A stretch of DNA of 64,000 nucleotides, taken from Methylococcus capsulatus (GTDB taxonomy: Bacteria; Pseudomonadota; Gammaproteobacteria; Methylococcales; Methylococcaceae). The stretch lies in the NCBI RefSeq assembly GCF_036864975.1, contig NZ_CP104311.1, positions 186,001 to 250,000 on the forward strand, read 5' to 3'. Shown piece after piece: positions 1 through 10,123 of this stretch. The position numbers and the translations under genes were made by a program. Position 1 is the stretch's first letter; each line of letters begins with the position of its first letter. The notes under the pieces were generated by a model. It was given only the letters and a program-made list of their open reading frames with translations. It was not told the DNA's origin and made no database searches.

Positions 1-2523
1 CAGCAGTATCTGCGCATCAAGGCGGAGCATCCGGACCGGCTGCTGTTTTACCGGATGGGCGATTTCTATGAATTGTTCTTCGAAGACGCTCGGCGGGCAG
101 CAAAGCTGCTGGATCTGACCCTCACCAGCCGGGGCGAATCAGGCGGCGAACGCATCGCCATGGCGGGCATTCCTTACCATGCAGTCGACGGCTATCTGGC
201 GCGCCTCATCCGGCTGGGCGAGTCGGTGGCTATCTGCGAGCAGGTTGGCGATCCGGCCACATCGAAAGGGCCGGTGGAGCGCAAGGTGGTGCGGATCGTG
301 ACACCCGGCACGGTGACCGACGAGGCGCTGCTGGAAGAGCGCCGCGACAACCTGCTGGCGGCGGTCGCCCGCGATGGCTCCGTGTTCGGGCTGGCGGTGC
401 TGGATCTGTCCGGCGGGCGTTTCACTCTGCAACAGCCGGAGTCGGCGGCGCAGCTTCTGAACGAGCTGGATCGGTTGAATCCGGCCGAGCTCCTGGTCAG
501 CGAGGACGAACCGCTGGCGGAGGAGCTGGCCGGACGGCAGAGCCTGACCCGGCGCCCCCCCTGGCATTTCGACCCGGAGAGCGGCCGCCGCCAGTTGCTG
601 AACCAGTTCGGCACCCAAGACCTGGCGGGCTTTGGCTGCGAGCATCTGAGCCTGGCGCAGGGCGCCGCCGGCTGTCTGCTGCAATACCTGCGCGACACCC
701 AACGCAGCGCCCTGCCTCACATCCGCAGCATCCGTGCCGAGACCGGCTCGGACTACATCGGCCTGGACGCCGCCAGCCGGCGCAATCTGGAGCTGGACTG
801 GCATCCTTCCGGCCGCACCGAGTTCACCCTGCTGGGCCTGCTGGACCGCACCGGATCGGCGATGGGGGGGAGGCTACTGCGGCGTTGGCTGCATCAGCCT
901 TTGCGCGACCGGACGAGCCTACGGCTGCGCCAGCAAGCGATCGGCGAGCTGCTGGCGGACCGCCGCTTCGAAGCTCTGCATGAGCTGTTGCGTGGCGTGG
1001 GCGACGTCGAGCGGATCGCCGCCCGGATCGCTCTGAAATCGGCCAGACCTCGCGATCTTTCCACATTGCGCCAGACTCTCAGGACCCTGCCCGCCGTGCA
1101 GGCCAGCCTTGACGGCACCGACAGCGCACTGCTGGATGAACTGAGGCGGCGCCTCGTCGACCAGCCCGAGCTGAGCGACCTGCTGCGGAGAGCCATCGTC
1201 GATGACCCACCGCTGCTGATCCGCGACGGCGGTGTGATCGCCGAGGGCTACCACGCCGGGCTCGATGAACTGCGCCTCCTGAGTGAAAACGCCGACCGGT
1301 TCCTGGTCGATCTGGAGGAGAAGGAGCGTGAGCGCACCGGCCTCGGCACTCTCAAGGTCGGTTACAACCGCGTGCAGGGCTTCTACATCGAACTGCCGCG
1401 GAGTCAGGCCGACCGGGCGCCGGCGCACTACACTCGGCGTCAGACGCTGAAAAACGCCGAGCGCTACGTCACACTGGAGTTGAAAGCCTTCGAGGACAAA
1501 GTGTTGAGCGCCCGCGAAAAAGCGCTCTCCTGCGAAAAAGCCCTCTACGAGGAATTACTGGAAACGCTTGCGACCTGGCTGCCCGCGCTGCAAGACTGCG
1601 CGGCGGGGCTGGCCGAACTGGACGTGTTGGCGACTCTGGCGGAGCGCGCCGAGCGGCTGAACTGGGTGGCGCCGCGACTGGCGGACGCCCCGGGCATCCG
1701 CATCGTCGGTGGACGCCATCCCGTGGTCGAGCAGGTCGGCGGCACACCGTTCGTGCCCAATGACCTGGCATTCGGTCCGGACCGGCGCATGCTGGTCATC
1801 ACCGGCCCAAACATGGGCGGCAAATCGACCTACATGCGGCAGGCCGCGATCATCGTGCTGATGGCTCACATCGGGAGCCATGTCCCGGCGGCGGAAGCCG
1901 AAATCGGCCCGATCGACCGCATCTACACCCGTATCGGTGCTTCCGACGACCTGGCCGGTGGCCGTTCCACCTTCATGGTGGAAATGACCGAGACCGCCAA
2001 CATCCTGCACAACGCCACGGCGGAAAGCCTGGTTCTGATGGACGAAATCGGCCGGGGCACCAGCACCTTCGACGGGCTTTCGCTGGCCTGGGCCTGTGCC
2101 GAGCACCTCGCGCGGGAAACCCGCGCCTACACGCTGTTCGCCACCCATTATTTCGAACTGACGGCATTGGCCGAGGAATGCGAGGGCGTCGGCAACGTAC
2201 ACCTGGACGCCGTGGAGCACGGCGACAAGGTGGTGTTCCTGCATACGGTCCGGGAAGGGCCGGCGAGCCAGAGCTATGGGCTGCAGGTAGCCGCGCTGGC
2301 GGGGGTTCCGCAGACGGTGATCGACAATGCGCGGCGGAAACTGGAGCAGCTCGAACGGCAGGCGCGTTCGGCCCATCAGCAAGCAGCGCCGGTGGCCCAG
2401 CTCGATTTGTTCCTGCCCCCGGAGCCGCACCCGGTGGTGCAACGGCTCGAGTCCCTGGACGTCGATGGCCTGAGCCCGCGCGAGGCCCTGAATCTGCTGT
2501 TCGAGTTGAAGCAGTCGCTGTGA
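1..2523 (+). CDS. mutS: DNA mismatch repair protein MutS (5' end outside window)
   Basis: MutS recognises mismatches and small loops and, with MutL, starts methyl-directed repair. The reading frame is open from base 1 ([20 protein letters not shown]), so by comparison with E. coli MutS only roughly the first 14 residues are missing; the ATG at base 55 is internal. Visible parts are the mismatch-wedge motif FYELF just after the window start, the connector and lever domains, and the C-terminal ATPase with Walker [10 protein letters not shown] (about base 1804), Walker [13 protein letters not shown] and the FATHYFEL segment. It ends with the usual short acidic and hydrophobic tail at LLFELKQSL. 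It is convergent with dsbC; a short GC hairpin at 2547-2562 lacks a T-run, so I do not call it a terminator. Confidence 0.98.
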   Translation, partial: QQYLRIKAEHPDRLLFYRMGDFYELFFEDARRAAKLLDLTLTSRGESGGERIAMAGIPYHAVDGYLARLIRLGESVAICEQVGDPATSKGPVERKVVRIVTPGTVTDEALLEERRDNLLAAVARDGSVFGLAVLDLSGGRFTLQQPESAAQLLNELDRLNPAELLVSEDEPLAEELAGRQSLTRRPPWHFDPESGRRQLLNQFGTQDLAGFGCEHLSLAQGAAGCLLQYLRDTQRSALPHIRSIRAETGSDYIGLDAASRRNLELDWHPSGRTEFTLLGLLDRTGSAMGGRLLRRWLHQPLRDRTSLRLRQQAIGELLADRRFEALHELLRGVGDVERIAARIALKSARPRDLSTLRQTLRTLPAVQASLDGTDSALLDELRRRLVDQPELSDLLRRAIVDDPPLLIRDGGVIAEGYHAGLDELRLLSENADRFLVDLEEKERERTGLGTLKVGYNRVQGFYIELPRSQADRAPAHYTRRQTLKNAERYVTLELKAFEDKVLSAREKALSCEKALYEELLETLATWLPALQDCAAGLAELDVLATLAERAERLNWVAPRLADAPGIRIVGGRHPVVEQVGGTPFVPNDLAFGPDRRMLVITGPNMGGKSTYMRQAAIIVLMAHIGSHVPAAEAEIGPIDRIYTRIGASDDLAGGRSTFMVEMTETANILHNATAESLVLMDEIGRGTSTFDGLSLAWACAEHLARETRAYTLFATHYFELTALAEECEGVGNVHLDAVEHGDKVVFLHTVREGPASQSYGLQVAALAGVPQTVIDNARRKLEQLERQARSAHQQAAPVAQLDLFLPPEPHPVVQRLESLDVDGLSPREALNLLFELKQSL

Positions 2524-2569
2524 GAACGGACCGGCGGCGGACGTATCCCCGTCCCGTCGGGGCAGAGGC

Positions 2570-3319
2570 TCAGGGCGTCCTCGCCTGCCTGCCGCCCTCG
2601 TCCTTTTCATGCTTGAGCATGCGGGCAAGCTGCTCGGCCGGAACGTAGCCCGGCAACACGTTGCCGCCACCGGTGACGATCATCGGCGTGCCCTGGGCAC
2701 CGATGGCCGTTCCCAGCGCCATCTGCTCCTGCACGGGATTATCGCAGGATTTTTCTTCCACTTTCTCGCCCTTCTTGGCTTTGGTCAAAGCCGCATTGCG
2801 GTCCTTGGAACACCAAACACTGACCGCCTTGTCCCAGGACTCCGAGCCTTCCCCCGCCCGCGGGAAGAACAGGTAACGGATCTCGATGCCTTCCTTGAGA
2901 TAGCTGTCCATCTCCGAATGGAGTTTGCGGCAGTAGCCGCAATCGATGTCGGTGAACACGTAGGCTACGTACTTGCCGATCTTCGGCTTGAACACGATCA
3001 TGTTCTTTTCGCCCAGCTTTTCCAGCGCCCCGATCCGCGCCGTGGCGAGTTTGGGTTCGGTCAGGTCTTCCCGGTTCTTGAGATCGATCAGCGAGCCCTG
3101 GAAAAGGTATTTGCCGTCGTCGGACACATAGAACAGCTTGGGACCGACGATGACCTCGGAAATGCCGACCAGCGGCGACGGTTTGATGGAATCGGGCTTC
3201 ACCCCGGGCAATGCCTGCCCGATCGCGTCCTCCACGGCTTTGGTATCCGCCATGACGGATGCGACGGGCACGGCCAGGAGCGCGACCACGGACAGCACGG
3301 AACGGAACGCTGGTTTCAT
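2570..3319 (-). CDS. dsbC: Thiol:disulfide interchange protein DsbC
   Basis: Periplasmic disulfide isomerase/reductase, 249 residues, kept reduced by DsbD. The ATG at 3319 begins a clear signal peptide (MKPAFRSV..., cleavage near VMA-DTK) followed by the DsbC N-terminal dimerisation domain and a thioredoxin fold with the active-site motif CGYC (in TDIDCGYCRKLH). A second cysteine pair (VWCSKD and KSCDNP) and the cis-Pro loop GTPMIV are present. An upstream in-frame extension exists but would run through the rseP gene and destroy the signal peptide, so it was rejected. GAGG lies about 9 bases before the ATG. It follows rseP by 35 bases on the same strand, where bamA sits in many gammaproteobacteria. 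Confidence 0.95.
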   Translation of the reverse strand: MKPAFRSVLSVVALLAVPVASVMADTKAVEDAIGQALPGVKPDSIKPSPLVGISEVIVGPKLFYVSDDGKYLFQGSLIDLKNREDLTEPKLATARIGALEKLGEKNMIVFKPKIGKYVAYVFTDIDCGYCRKLHSEMDSYLKEGIEIRYLFFPRAGEGSESWDKAVSVWCSKDRNAALTKAKKGEKVEEKSCDNPVQEQMALGTAIGAQGTPMIVTGGGNVLPGYVPAEQLARMLKHEKDEGGRQARTP

Positions 3320-3354
3320 CAGGGAATACCTCGGGATGGGAAGGAATGGGGAGC

Positions 3355-4713
3355 TTAGGAGAACAAGCGTTCGATGTCGAGCATGAAAGCCAGCGCCATC
3401 AACGCGATCAGGATGAAAAGCCCGACCTGCTGCGCCAGCATCTGGGTCCTTTCGGAGAGCGGACCGCCTTTCACCGCTTCGATCAGATAGAACATCAGAT
3501 GGCCGCCGTCCAGCACCGGAACCGGCAGCAGATTGAGTACGCCGAGGCTGACGCTGATCAAGGCCAGGAACTTGACGAACTGCGCGAGGCCCGCCTTGGC
3601 GGACTGCCCGGCATACTGGGCGATGCTGATGGGGCCGCTTAGGTTTTCCACGGTCGCCTTGCCGATGAGCATGCGCCCGATCATCTTGAGCGAGAGCCAG
3701 GCGTAATCGCTGGTGCGCTCCACCGCCGCCATCAGGGCCGGCAGCACACCCAGCCGATACTCCACTTCCATCGCGGCCCGCACCGAATCCGGGATCCGGG
3801 CCGCCGCACCTATTCTCCCGACCGGACCCTTCGGGCCGTTGATGGCGTCCGGCCGAATCTCCAGGGAAACGTGTACGCCGTCGCGCTCGACCACCACGCT
3901 GATGTTCTGGCCGGGATGCGCACGCACGACGTCGACCCACTGACGCCAGCTGCGCAGGGTCTCACCGTCCGCCGAAAGCAAGAGGTCGCCGGATTTCAGA
4001 CCGGCGCGCTCCGCCGGACTGCCGGGCTCGGTCCGTTCAACCACTGGCGGCAGTTCGGGCTCCCAGGGTTGCAGACCGAGCCGCTCCCCCAGGACTTCCG
4101 GCGCATCGAGGACATGCGCCGGGACGCTGAGCCTACGGAGCGCCTGTCCACCCCCGCCGGTCCTCACCTCCACCTCCACGACCCTCTCGTCCATCACCCG
4201 CTCGAAAATCCGCCCGACGGCGAGACCCCAGGTCGGCGTCGGATCGCCGTCCACGGCGATGATCTCGTCCTCCGGCTCGAATCCCGCCTCGGCGGCGAAG
4301 GTGCCAGCTTCCACCGGCCCGAGCACCGGCCGTATGCCGGTCTCGCCGACCATGAACACGCCCCAGTACAGCAGAATGGCCAGAAGGAAATTGAAAACCG
4401 GCCCCGCGGCAACGATGGCGAACCGGACCGGGAGGCGCTGCCGGTTGAAAGCGTAAGGCAGATCGGCCGGAGCAACCGGCCCTTCCCGCTCGTCGACCAT
4501 GCGAACATAGCCGCCGATGGGAATGGCGGCCACCGTGAATTCCGTGCCGTCCGGTTTCCTTTGCCAGCGCAAGAGGGGCGTACCGAAACCCAGCGAGAAT
4601 CGCAGCACCTTCACGCCGAGTCTGCGCGCCACCCAATAATGGCCGAACTCGTGGGCCGCAATGAGCAGCGCCAGAGCGACGAGAAAATAGAAAACCGTAT
4701 GGATGAGAGCCAT
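3355..4713 (-). CDS. rseP: Site-2 intramembrane zinc metalloprotease RseP
   Basis: Inner-membrane protease that cleaves membrane-bound anti-sigma factor RseA and remnant signal peptides. 452 residues, close to E. coli RseP. The zinc site HEFGH is at residues 21-25 in the first membrane helix, and the second metal motif LDGGH is near the C-terminus (PVLDGGHLMFYL). Two PDZ domains lie between (GTFAAEAGFEPEDEIIAVDG and GSPAERAGLKSGDLLLSADG). Its ATG overlaps the TAA stop of dxr by one base, so translation is probably coupled. It is the penultimate gene of the rpsB-to-dsbC block. Confidence 0.97.
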   Translation of the reverse strand: MALIHTVFYFLVALALLIAAHEFGHYWVARRLGVKVLRFSLGFGTPLLRWQRKPDGTEFTVAAIPIGGYVRMVDEREGPVAPADLPYAFNRQRLPVRFAIVAAGPVFNFLLAILLYWGVFMVGETGIRPVLGPVEAGTFAAEAGFEPEDEIIAVDGDPTPTWGLAVGRIFERVMDERVVEVEVRTGGGGQALRRLSVPAHVLDAPEVLGERLGLQPWEPELPPVVERTEPGSPAERAGLKSGDLLLSADGETLRSWRQWVDVVRAHPGQNISVVVERDGVHVSLEIRPDAINGPKGPVGRIGAAARIPDSVRAAMEVEYRLGVLPALMAAVERTSDYAWLSLKMIGRMLIGKATVENLSGPISIAQYAGQSAKAGLAQFVKFLALISVSLGVLNLLPVPVLDGGHLMFYLIEAVKGGPLSERTQMLAQQVGLFILIALMALAFMLDIERLFS

Positions 4714-5897
4714 TAAACCCTTAAGTCATCAATGTACTTCTGCGCTACCTTGCGGGTTTCCGAGTCCGCTTGCAAGACCGACTCGATCGCATCCGCCGCA
4801 GCGGGGGAGAGCGTCGCCATACAATGCTCGATCACCCGCGGTATGCCGGTGAAAGCCAGCCGTCGGTCCAGGAACGCCGCGACCGCGGCCTCGTTGGCCG
4901 CATTCAGAATCGCCGGCGCCGTGCCGCCCGCCCGCACCGCTTCGTAGGCCAGACCCAGACAGGGGAACCGGGCGAGGTCCGGACGCTCGAAGTTCAATTG
5001 GTGGACAGCGAACAGATCGAGAGGTTCCGCGCCCGATTCGAAACGATCGGGCCAGGCGAGCGCATGGGCGATCGGAATGCGCATATCGGGCGTGCCCATC
5101 TGGGCCAGCACCGTGCCGTCGACGTAGTCCACCATGGAATGGATGACGCTCTGACGGTGCACGACGACCTGCACGTCGTCGGGCTGCATGTTGAACAGCA
5201 GGCAGGCCTCGATCACCTCCAATCCCTTGTTCATCATGGTGGCCGAATCGACCGAGATCTTCCGGCCCATCACCCAGTTGGGGTGCGCCACCGCCTGCTC
5301 CGGCGTCACCGACTCCAGCTCGGCGACAGGCATATGCAGGAACGGCCCGCCGGAAGCGGTGAGCAGGATACGGCGCACCCCGACGGCCTCAGTGCCGGCG
5401 CGGTAAGCGGCCGGCATGCACTGGAACACCGCGTTGTGCTCGCTGTCAATCGGCAGCAGCCTGGCCCCCGACCGTACCACTTCGGCCATGAACAGCTGGC
5501 CGGACATCACCAGCGCTTCCTTGTTGGCCAGCAGCACCTCCTTGCCGGCCCGTGCCGCCGCCAGGGTGGGCAGCAATCCTGCGGCACCGACGATCGCCGC
5601 CATCACGCTGTCCACCTCCGGGAGGGAGGCGACCTGCGCCAGCGCCTCCGCACCGGAGAGGACCTCGATGCCGCCCAGCCCCACCGCCGCCAGCCGCTGC
5701 CGCAGATCCGCCGCCGCCTCGGCCCGGATTGTCACCGCGTAGCTCGGCCGGTGCGCACGGCATTGCTCAAACAAGCGGTCGATGTTGCCGTTAGCGGTCA
5801 ATGCCACCACACGGTAGCGGTCGGGATGGCGCGCCACCACGTCGAGCGTGCTGACCCCGATCGAGCCTGTGGAACCCAGTATGCATATGCCTTTCAC
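4713..5897 (-). CDS. dxr: 1-deoxy-D-xylulose 5-phosphate reductoisomerase (Dxr/IspC)
   Basis: Catalyses the NADPH-dependent conversion of DXP to 2-C-methyl-D-erythritol 4-phosphate, first committed step of the MEP isoprenoid pathway. The GTG at 5897 gives 394 residues and starts directly at the Rossmann motif ([20 protein letters not shown]); GGAGAG lies 4-5 bases upstream. A longer in-frame start would overlap cdsA and add 55 low-complexity residues. Metal and substrate motifs are visible ([40 protein letters not shown]). It sits with uppS and cdsA in the same unit, linking isoprenoid precursor supply to undecaprenyl and phospholipid synthesis. Confidence 0.97.
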   Translation of the reverse strand: MKGICILGSTGSIGVSTLDVVARHPDRYRVVALTANGNIDRLFEQCRAHRPSYAVTIRAEAAADLRQRLAAVGLGGIEVLSGAEALAQVASLPEVDSVMAAIVGAAGLLPTLAAARAGKEVLLANKEALVMSGQLFMAEVVRSGARLLPIDSEHNAVFQCMPAAYRAGTEAVGVRRILLTASGGPFLHMPVAELESVTPEQAVAHPNWVMGRKISVDSATMMNKGLEVIEACLLFNMQPDDVQVVVHRQSVIHSMVDYVDGTVLAQMGTPDMRIPIAHALAWPDRFESGAEPLDLFAVHQLNFERPDLARFPCLGLAYEAVRAGGTAPAILNAANEAAVAAFLDRRLAFTGIPRVIEHCMATLSPAAADAIESVLQADSETRKVAQKYIDDLRV

Positions 5898-5934
5898 GGA
5901 ACTCTCCAGGATGGATGTCTGCAGGCGCTGCGGT

Positions 5935-6921
5935 TTACTCTTCCGGAGCCGGATCATCGGTTCCGGCATCGCTGGCCTCGGGCTCGGCCTGTTCCGGTTC
6001 CATCGATTCCGGAGCACTTTCATCGCCGCCCGGCTGGATCGGCTCGACCTGGATCGGGGCACCCTCCATTTCGGACGGTACTTCGATCGTCACGGGCTCT
6101 GCAGTCTGCAGGAACAACCCGAGCAGCATGGATCCGGCGTAAAAGACAGCGACCGACGCCAGCAATGCGTCGATCCGGTCGAGCACGCCGCCATGGCCGG
6201 GCAACAACGATCCGCTATCCTTCACGCCGCGCTGCCGTTTGAGCAGGCTCTCGAACAAATCGCCGCCCACGGAAATCACGACGGTGACGAGGGAAAGGAT
6301 GACGAAATCGGCAATGGTCAAAGGCTCCAGTTTGAACCACAGGCCCACGGCGACCGCCAGCACGAGCGATACCGCCAGCGCGCCGTACAATCCCTCGACC
6401 GTCTTGCCTGGGCTGATTTCCGGCATCAGCTTGGTGAAGCCCCATCTGCGCCCGACGAAATAGGCGGCGATGTCCGCGAAAGAAACCAGCACCAGCAGGT
6501 ACAGTGCCTGCGCGGCGCCAAAATTGAAACGCAGCCAGATGAAGAGGATCCAGGAGGTGAGCAGGATGAACCAGCCCAGCCCCAGCTTCAGCCCGACCGG
6601 CAGGCGCATCGCCAGCGCCTTGTCCGGTCTGGCCCGCAGCAGCAGGCCAACGGCGACCCACCACGCCACCACCGGCCACATCAGCCAGTCGACCGTGTAG
6701 GGTGCCCAGAAACTGGCGAAGACCATGGGCAGTCCGAGGGCGGCCAGGAACGCGATCCGCCCGAGGCGGCCGTCCACACCGGCGACCCCCGCCCATTCCC
6801 AGGCGGCAAGCAGGATCACGCCCCCCCACACTGCCGAAAACGCAGTGGGCTTGAGCAGGAGGACCGCCGCGATGACCAAAGGCGCCAGAATCAGCGCGGT
6901 AATCAAGCGATTTTTGAACAT
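5935..6921 (-). CDS. cdsA: Phosphatidate cytidylyltransferase CdsA
   Basis: Makes CDP-diacylglycerol from phosphatidic acid and CTP at the inner membrane. 328 residues with multiple membrane helices from the N-terminus ([20 protein letters not shown]) and the family C-terminal signature around [18 protein letters not shown] followed by LDRIDAL. Normal members are about 270-285 residues. This one carries an extra tail of roughly 45 residues after the last helix, rich in Glu, Pro and Ala (ending [10 protein letters not shown]), in the same GC-rich codon style as the rest, so it is not an obvious frameshift. It lies between uppS and dxr. Confidence 0.95.
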   Translation of the reverse strand: MFKNRLITALILAPLVIAAVLLLKPTAFSAVWGGVILLAAWEWAGVAGVDGRLGRIAFLAALGLPMVFASFWAPYTVDWLMWPVVAWWVAVGLLLRARPDKALAMRLPVGLKLGLGWFILLTSWILFIWLRFNFGAAQALYLLVLVSFADIAAYFVGRRWGFTKLMPEISPGKTVEGLYGALAVSLVLAVAVGLWFKLEPLTIADFVILSLVTVVISVGGDLFESLLKRQRGVKDSGSLLPGHGGVLDRIDALLASVAVFYAGSMLLGLFLQTAEPVTIEVPSEMEGAPIQVEPIQPGGDESAPESMEPEQAEPEASDAGTDDPAPEE

Positions 6922-6966
6922 GGCGGACTCGGATTGGGTGAGTTGGAAAATGTTGGTGGCATGAAA

Positions 6967-7755
6967 TCAGGGCATCCGGCCCGCGACCTGGTCCCCGGTA
7001 TAACCGAACCGGCGCTGCCTGCCGGCATAGTCCTCGAAGGCGAGATCCAGCGCATCCTCGTCGAACTCCGGCCACAGCACCGGCGTGAAATACAGCTCGG
7101 TATAGGCAAGCTGCCAGAGCAGGAAGTTACTGATCCGGCGTTCGCCGCCGGTGCGGATGAAAAGGTCCGGCTCGGGGAGGTCGGCCAGGGCAAGCTGTTG
7201 CTGCAGCCTCTCCGCCGTGATCTGTTCGGGCGACAACTCACCCTGCCGGACCTTCGCCGCCAGGGTCTGAGCCGCCTGGACGATGTCCCAGCGTCCGCCG
7301 TAATTCGCCGCGATGGCCAGTTGCAAGCCGGTATTGCTGCGGGTCAGCGACTCGGCGGCGTCCATCCGTTCGCGCAGCGCTTCCCCGAAGGCCGTGCGGT
7401 CGCCGATGATGCGAAGGCGTACGCCATTCTGGTGCAGCTTTTCCGTTTCCCGTTCCAGCGTCGAGAGGAAAAGCTCCATCAGTACCGAGACTTCCTGCTC
7501 GGGACGGCGCCAGTTTTCGCTGCTGAATGCGAACAGCGTCAACGCCTCCACTCCCCGCTTGGCGCAGTGCTCGACCACTTTGCGGACCGCGCCGACACCG
7601 GCACGGTGGCCAGCGGTCCGGGGCAAATAGCGCTCTTGCGCCCAGCGGCCGTTGCCATCCATGACGATGGCGACATGGCGGGGCAAGCTGCGTCCGCTGG
7701 CGCCATCGTCCGGGGCAGACGCCACAGGCTTGGCTTTGTCCGGCAAAAAAATCAT
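6967..7755 (-). CDS. uppS: Undecaprenyl diphosphate synthase UppS
   Basis: Cis-prenyltransferase that makes the C55 lipid carrier for peptidoglycan and O-antigen. The catalytic motif HVAIVMDGNGRWA, the FAFSSENW segment and the C-terminal DLFIRTGGERRISNF motif are intact. I prefer the ATG at 7755 (262 residues), which leaves 26 residues before the first conserved strand, as in relatives. A TTG at 7779, inside the last codons of frr and preceded by GAAGGAAG, would add 8 residues and overlap frr by 11 bases. Neither start has a strong ribosome site. Downstream of frr, upstream of cdsA. Confidence 0.96.
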   Translation of the reverse strand: MIFLPDKAKPVASAPDDGASGRSLPRHVAIVMDGNGRWAQERYLPRTAGHRAGVGAVRKVVEHCAKRGVEALTLFAFSSENWRRPEQEVSVLMELFLSTLERETEKLHQNGVRLRIIGDRTAFGEALRERMDAAESLTRSNTGLQLAIAANYGGRWDIVQAAQTLAAKVRQGELSPEQITAERLQQQLALADLPEPDLFIRTGGERRISNFLLWQLAYTELYFTPVLWPEFDEDALDLAFEDYAGRQRRFGYTGDQVAGRMP

Positions 7756-7768
7756 GGATCGCAGCGTG

Positions 7769-8326
7769 TCAAACGGCAAGCAGATCGGCTTCCTTCTGCT
7801 CCAGAAGCTTGTCGATCTCTTTGATGAACTGATCGGTGATCTTCTGAATCTGCTCCTGACTGCGGCGATCCTCGTCCTCGGAAATCAGCTTTTCCTTGAG
7901 CGCGGCCTTGAGTTCGTTATTAGCATCTCTACGGATGTTCCGGATCGCTACCCGTCCGTTCTCGGCCTCCTGGCGCACGACCTTGATCAGGTCGCGGCGG
8001 CGCTCTTCGGTCAGCGGCGGCAGCGGCACCCGGATCACAGAACCGGCGGTGGAAGGGTTCAGCCCCAGGTCCGAAGTCATGATCGCCTTTTCGATGGCCT
8101 GCACCATGTTCCGCTCCCACGGGGTGACCGCCAGGCTGCGAGCATCCTCGACGGCAACGTTGGCGACCTGGGTCAGCGGCACCTCATTACCGTAATAAGA
8201 CACCCGGATGTGCTCCAGCAGGCTCGGGTGGGCACGCCCGGTGCGGATCTTTGCGAATTCATGCTTCAGAGCCTCGATGCTTTTCTGCATCCGCTCGGCA
8301 GTACGTTTCTGTATGTCATTGATCAT
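7769..8326 (-). CDS. frr: Ribosome recycling factor
   Basis: Splits post-termination ribosomes together with EF-G. At 185 residues it has exactly the usual length, and the family segments are clear ([20 protein letters not shown] at the start, [14 protein letters not shown], and [14 protein letters not shown]). The long helices and the hinge region can be followed through the whole chain. The gap to the upstream pyrH gene is only 7 bases, so both are on one transcript, as in E. coli. Confidence 0.98.
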   Translation of the reverse strand: MINDIQKRTAERMQKSIEALKHEFAKIRTGRAHPSLLEHIRVSYYGNEVPLTQVANVAVEDARSLAVTPWERNMVQAIEKAIMTSDLGLNPSTAGSVIRVPLPPLTEERRRDLIKVVRQEAENGRVAIRNIRRDANNELKAALKEKLISEDEDRRSQEQIQKITDQFIKEIDKLLEQKEADLLAV

Positions 8327-8333
8327 CTGTTCA

Positions 8334-9053
8334 TCACCCCGTTACCAGCAAAGATCCGATGTCCTCGCCCCGAATCAGGCGCATCACCGCGCCTGGACGA
8401 AAAACGTTCATGACCCGCAGCGGCATCTTGTAATCGCGGCACAGCACCAGGGCCGTCGTATCCATGACATTGAGGCGCTGATTCAGCGCCTCGTCATACG
8501 TCAGGCGCGAATAGAATCTCGCTTCTGGATCTTTCAAGGGATCAGCCGAATAGACACCATCGACCTTGGTGGCCTTGATCAGCAGGTCGGCACCGATCTC
8601 GATGGCTCTGAGGCTGGCAGCGGAGTCGGTGGTAAAGAACGGATTGCCCGTACCCGCGGCAAAAACCACGACCCGGCCTTTTTCCAGATGCCGGACTGCG
8701 CGCCGGCGAATATAGTCTTCACAGACCTGATTGATCTTGAGGGCCGACATCACTCGCACCGGCCGCCCCAGATTCTCGAGGGCATCCTGCATGGCCAGGG
8801 CATTGATGACCGTGGCGAGCATGCCCATATGATCGCCGGTCACGCGATCCAGTCCTTCGGAGGCTTTCTCGGCGCCACGGACGATATTGCCGCCACCGAT
8901 GACCAGGCCGACCTCGATGCCAGCCCGGCACAGCTCATCGATTTCCGTCGCGAGCCGCATCAGGATCTCGGCCGCTATGCCTGCTCCCTGATCTCCCATC
9001 AAGGCTTCGCCGCTGAGCTTGAGCAAGATACGTTTGTATACCGGTTCTGTCAT
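8334..9053 (-). CDS. pyrH: Uridylate kinase PyrH
   Basis: Hexameric UMP kinase (UMP to UDP) of the amino-acid-kinase fold, allosterically tuned by GTP and UTP in the family. 239 residues, full length. Visible motifs are [16 protein letters not shown] at the N-terminus, [12 protein letters not shown] in the nucleotide-binding glycine loop, and [19 protein letters not shown] with the ATP-binding region. Lies between tsf and frr in the standard order; a 10-bp GC hairpin occupies the 95-base gap after tsf. Confidence 0.98.
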   Translation of the reverse strand: MTEPVYKRILLKLSGEALMGDQGAGIAAEILMRLATEIDELCRAGIEVGLVIGGGNIVRGAEKASEGLDRVTGDHMGMLATVINALAMQDALENLGRPVRVMSALKINQVCEDYIRRRAVRHLEKGRVVVFAAGTGNPFFTTDSAASLRAIEIGADLLIKATKVDGVYSADPLKDPEARFYSRLTYDEALNQRLNVMDTTALVLCRDYKMPLRVMNVFRPGAVMRLIRGEDIGSLLVTG

Positions 9054-9114
9054 AAACTCGTCGGAAGCTGGTTAATCCATTCTGAGCGCGGGCCACACCC
9101 GGCCCGGGAGAGCC

Positions 9115-9140
9115 TGCCCGGCGCGCCGAGGCGCCGGGCA
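9115..9140 (-). repeat. GC-rich inverted repeat between tsf and pyrH
   Basis: A 10-bp perfect stem (9115-9124 with 9131-9140) and a 6-base loop start 8 bases after the tsf stop. There is no T-run on either side, so it is not a standard intrinsic terminator. It could protect the 3' end of an rpsB-tsf message or be an RNA-processing point. Confidence 0.6.
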
Positions 9141-9148
9141 TGGATGCC

Positions 9149-10030
9149 TCAGGAAGCGCGCACCTGCGCCATCACTTCCTCGGCGAAATTGGTTTCTTCC
9201 TTTTCGATGCCCTCGCCGACTTCGAAGCGGACGAAACGCACCACCGAGGCACCTTTGGATTGCAGGAGCTTACCCACCGTCTGGTCGGGATCCTTGACGA
9301 AGGGCTGTCCCAGCAGGGTGATTTCACCCAGGAACTTGTTGATCCGGCCTTCGACCATCTTTTCGATGATGTTCGCCGGTTTACCGCTGGCCTGAGCCTG
9401 AGCACTGAAGATTTCCTTTTCCTTGGCGATCACCTCGGCGGGCACGCCCTTCTCGTCACAGCACAGCGGCTTGCTGGCGGCGATGTGCATGGCGATATCC
9501 TTGCCCAGTTCGGCGTCGCCGCCGACCAGTTCGACCAGCACGCCGATCCGGGTGCCGTGCAGATAACTGGCCACCCACCCGTCCTGACTGATCAGGCGTT
9601 CGAAGCGGCGCACATTGATGTTCTCGCCGATCTTGGCGATCATCTCCCGCCGCACCTGGTCCACCGTCGCGCCTGCCCGCATCTCGCCGGCCAGGAAATC
9701 TTCGACGGTCGTCGCGGAGGAAGCCAGGACCGCAGCGGCGACGTCGTCGGCGAACTTGACGAAGTCATCGCCCTTGGCGACGAAGTCGGTTTCGCAGTTG
9801 ACCTCGACGATGGCCGCGGCCTTGCCGTCCTCGCTCACCTTGACGCAAATGCGGCCTTCGGCGGCGGTACGGCCGGACTTCTTGTCGGCCTTGGCCAAAC
9901 CCTGCTTCCTCATCAGTTCGACCGCGGCCTCCAGATCGCCGCCGGTTTCCGTCAGAGCCTTCTTGCACTCCATCATGCCGGAGCCGGTACGTTCGCGCAG
10001 CTCCTTCACCATTCCCGCAGTAATACTCAT
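9149..10030 (-). CDS. tsf: Elongation factor Ts
   Basis: Nucleotide exchange factor that recharges EF-Tu with GTP. The ATG at 10030 gives 293 residues beginning [20 protein letters not shown], the UBA-like N-terminal module, preceded by GAGAGG at a normal distance. The core contains the [14 protein letters not shown] segment that contacts EF-Tu. An in-frame extension further upstream runs through the terminator hairpin and was rejected. Follows rpsB with 93 bases between, which hold an intrinsic terminator-like hairpin. Confidence 0.98.
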   Translation of the reverse strand: MSITAGMVKELRERTGSGMMECKKALTETGGDLEAAVELMRKQGLAKADKKSGRTAAEGRICVKVSEDGKAAAIVEVNCETDFVAKGDDFVKFADDVAAAVLASSATTVEDFLAGEMRAGATVDQVRREMIAKIGENINVRRFERLISQDGWVASYLHGTRIGVLVELVGGDAELGKDIAMHIAASKPLCCDEKGVPAEVIAKEKEIFSAQAQASGKPANIIEKMVEGRINKFLGEITLLGQPFVKDPDQTVGKLLQSKGASVVRFVRFEVGEGIEKEETNFAEEVMAQVRAS

Positions 10031-10069
10031 TACAGCCAACCTCTCGAATGAAAACCGTTGATCAATCCC

Positions 10070-10096
10070 AAAAAAACGCCTCCAGGCGGAGGCGTT
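10070..10096 (-). terminator. Intrinsic terminator/attenuator between rpsB and tsf
   Basis: On the minus strand a perfect 9-bp stem (10088-10096 with 10075-10083), a 4-base loop and a downstream run of T residues (complement of the A-run at 10070-10076) form a textbook rho-independent terminator. It lies after the rpsB stop and before the tsf start, so it should reduce read-through into tsf rather than end the operon. Confidence 0.85.
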
Positions 10097-10123
10097 CTTC
10101 ACGACACTGCCGGGTGCGGGCCG

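Noticed and set aside
2547-2562. Hairpin between mutS and dsbC as a terminator
   Set aside because: Stem of five base pairs and no T-run on either strand.
1555-2670. A 371-residue frame antisense to mutS
   Set aside because: Shadow of the MutS ATPase region with no recognisable domain.
5848-7824. A 658-residue plus-strand frame across cdsA and uppS
   Set aside because: Its translation is low-complexity, and both real genes on the other strand have intact family motifs.
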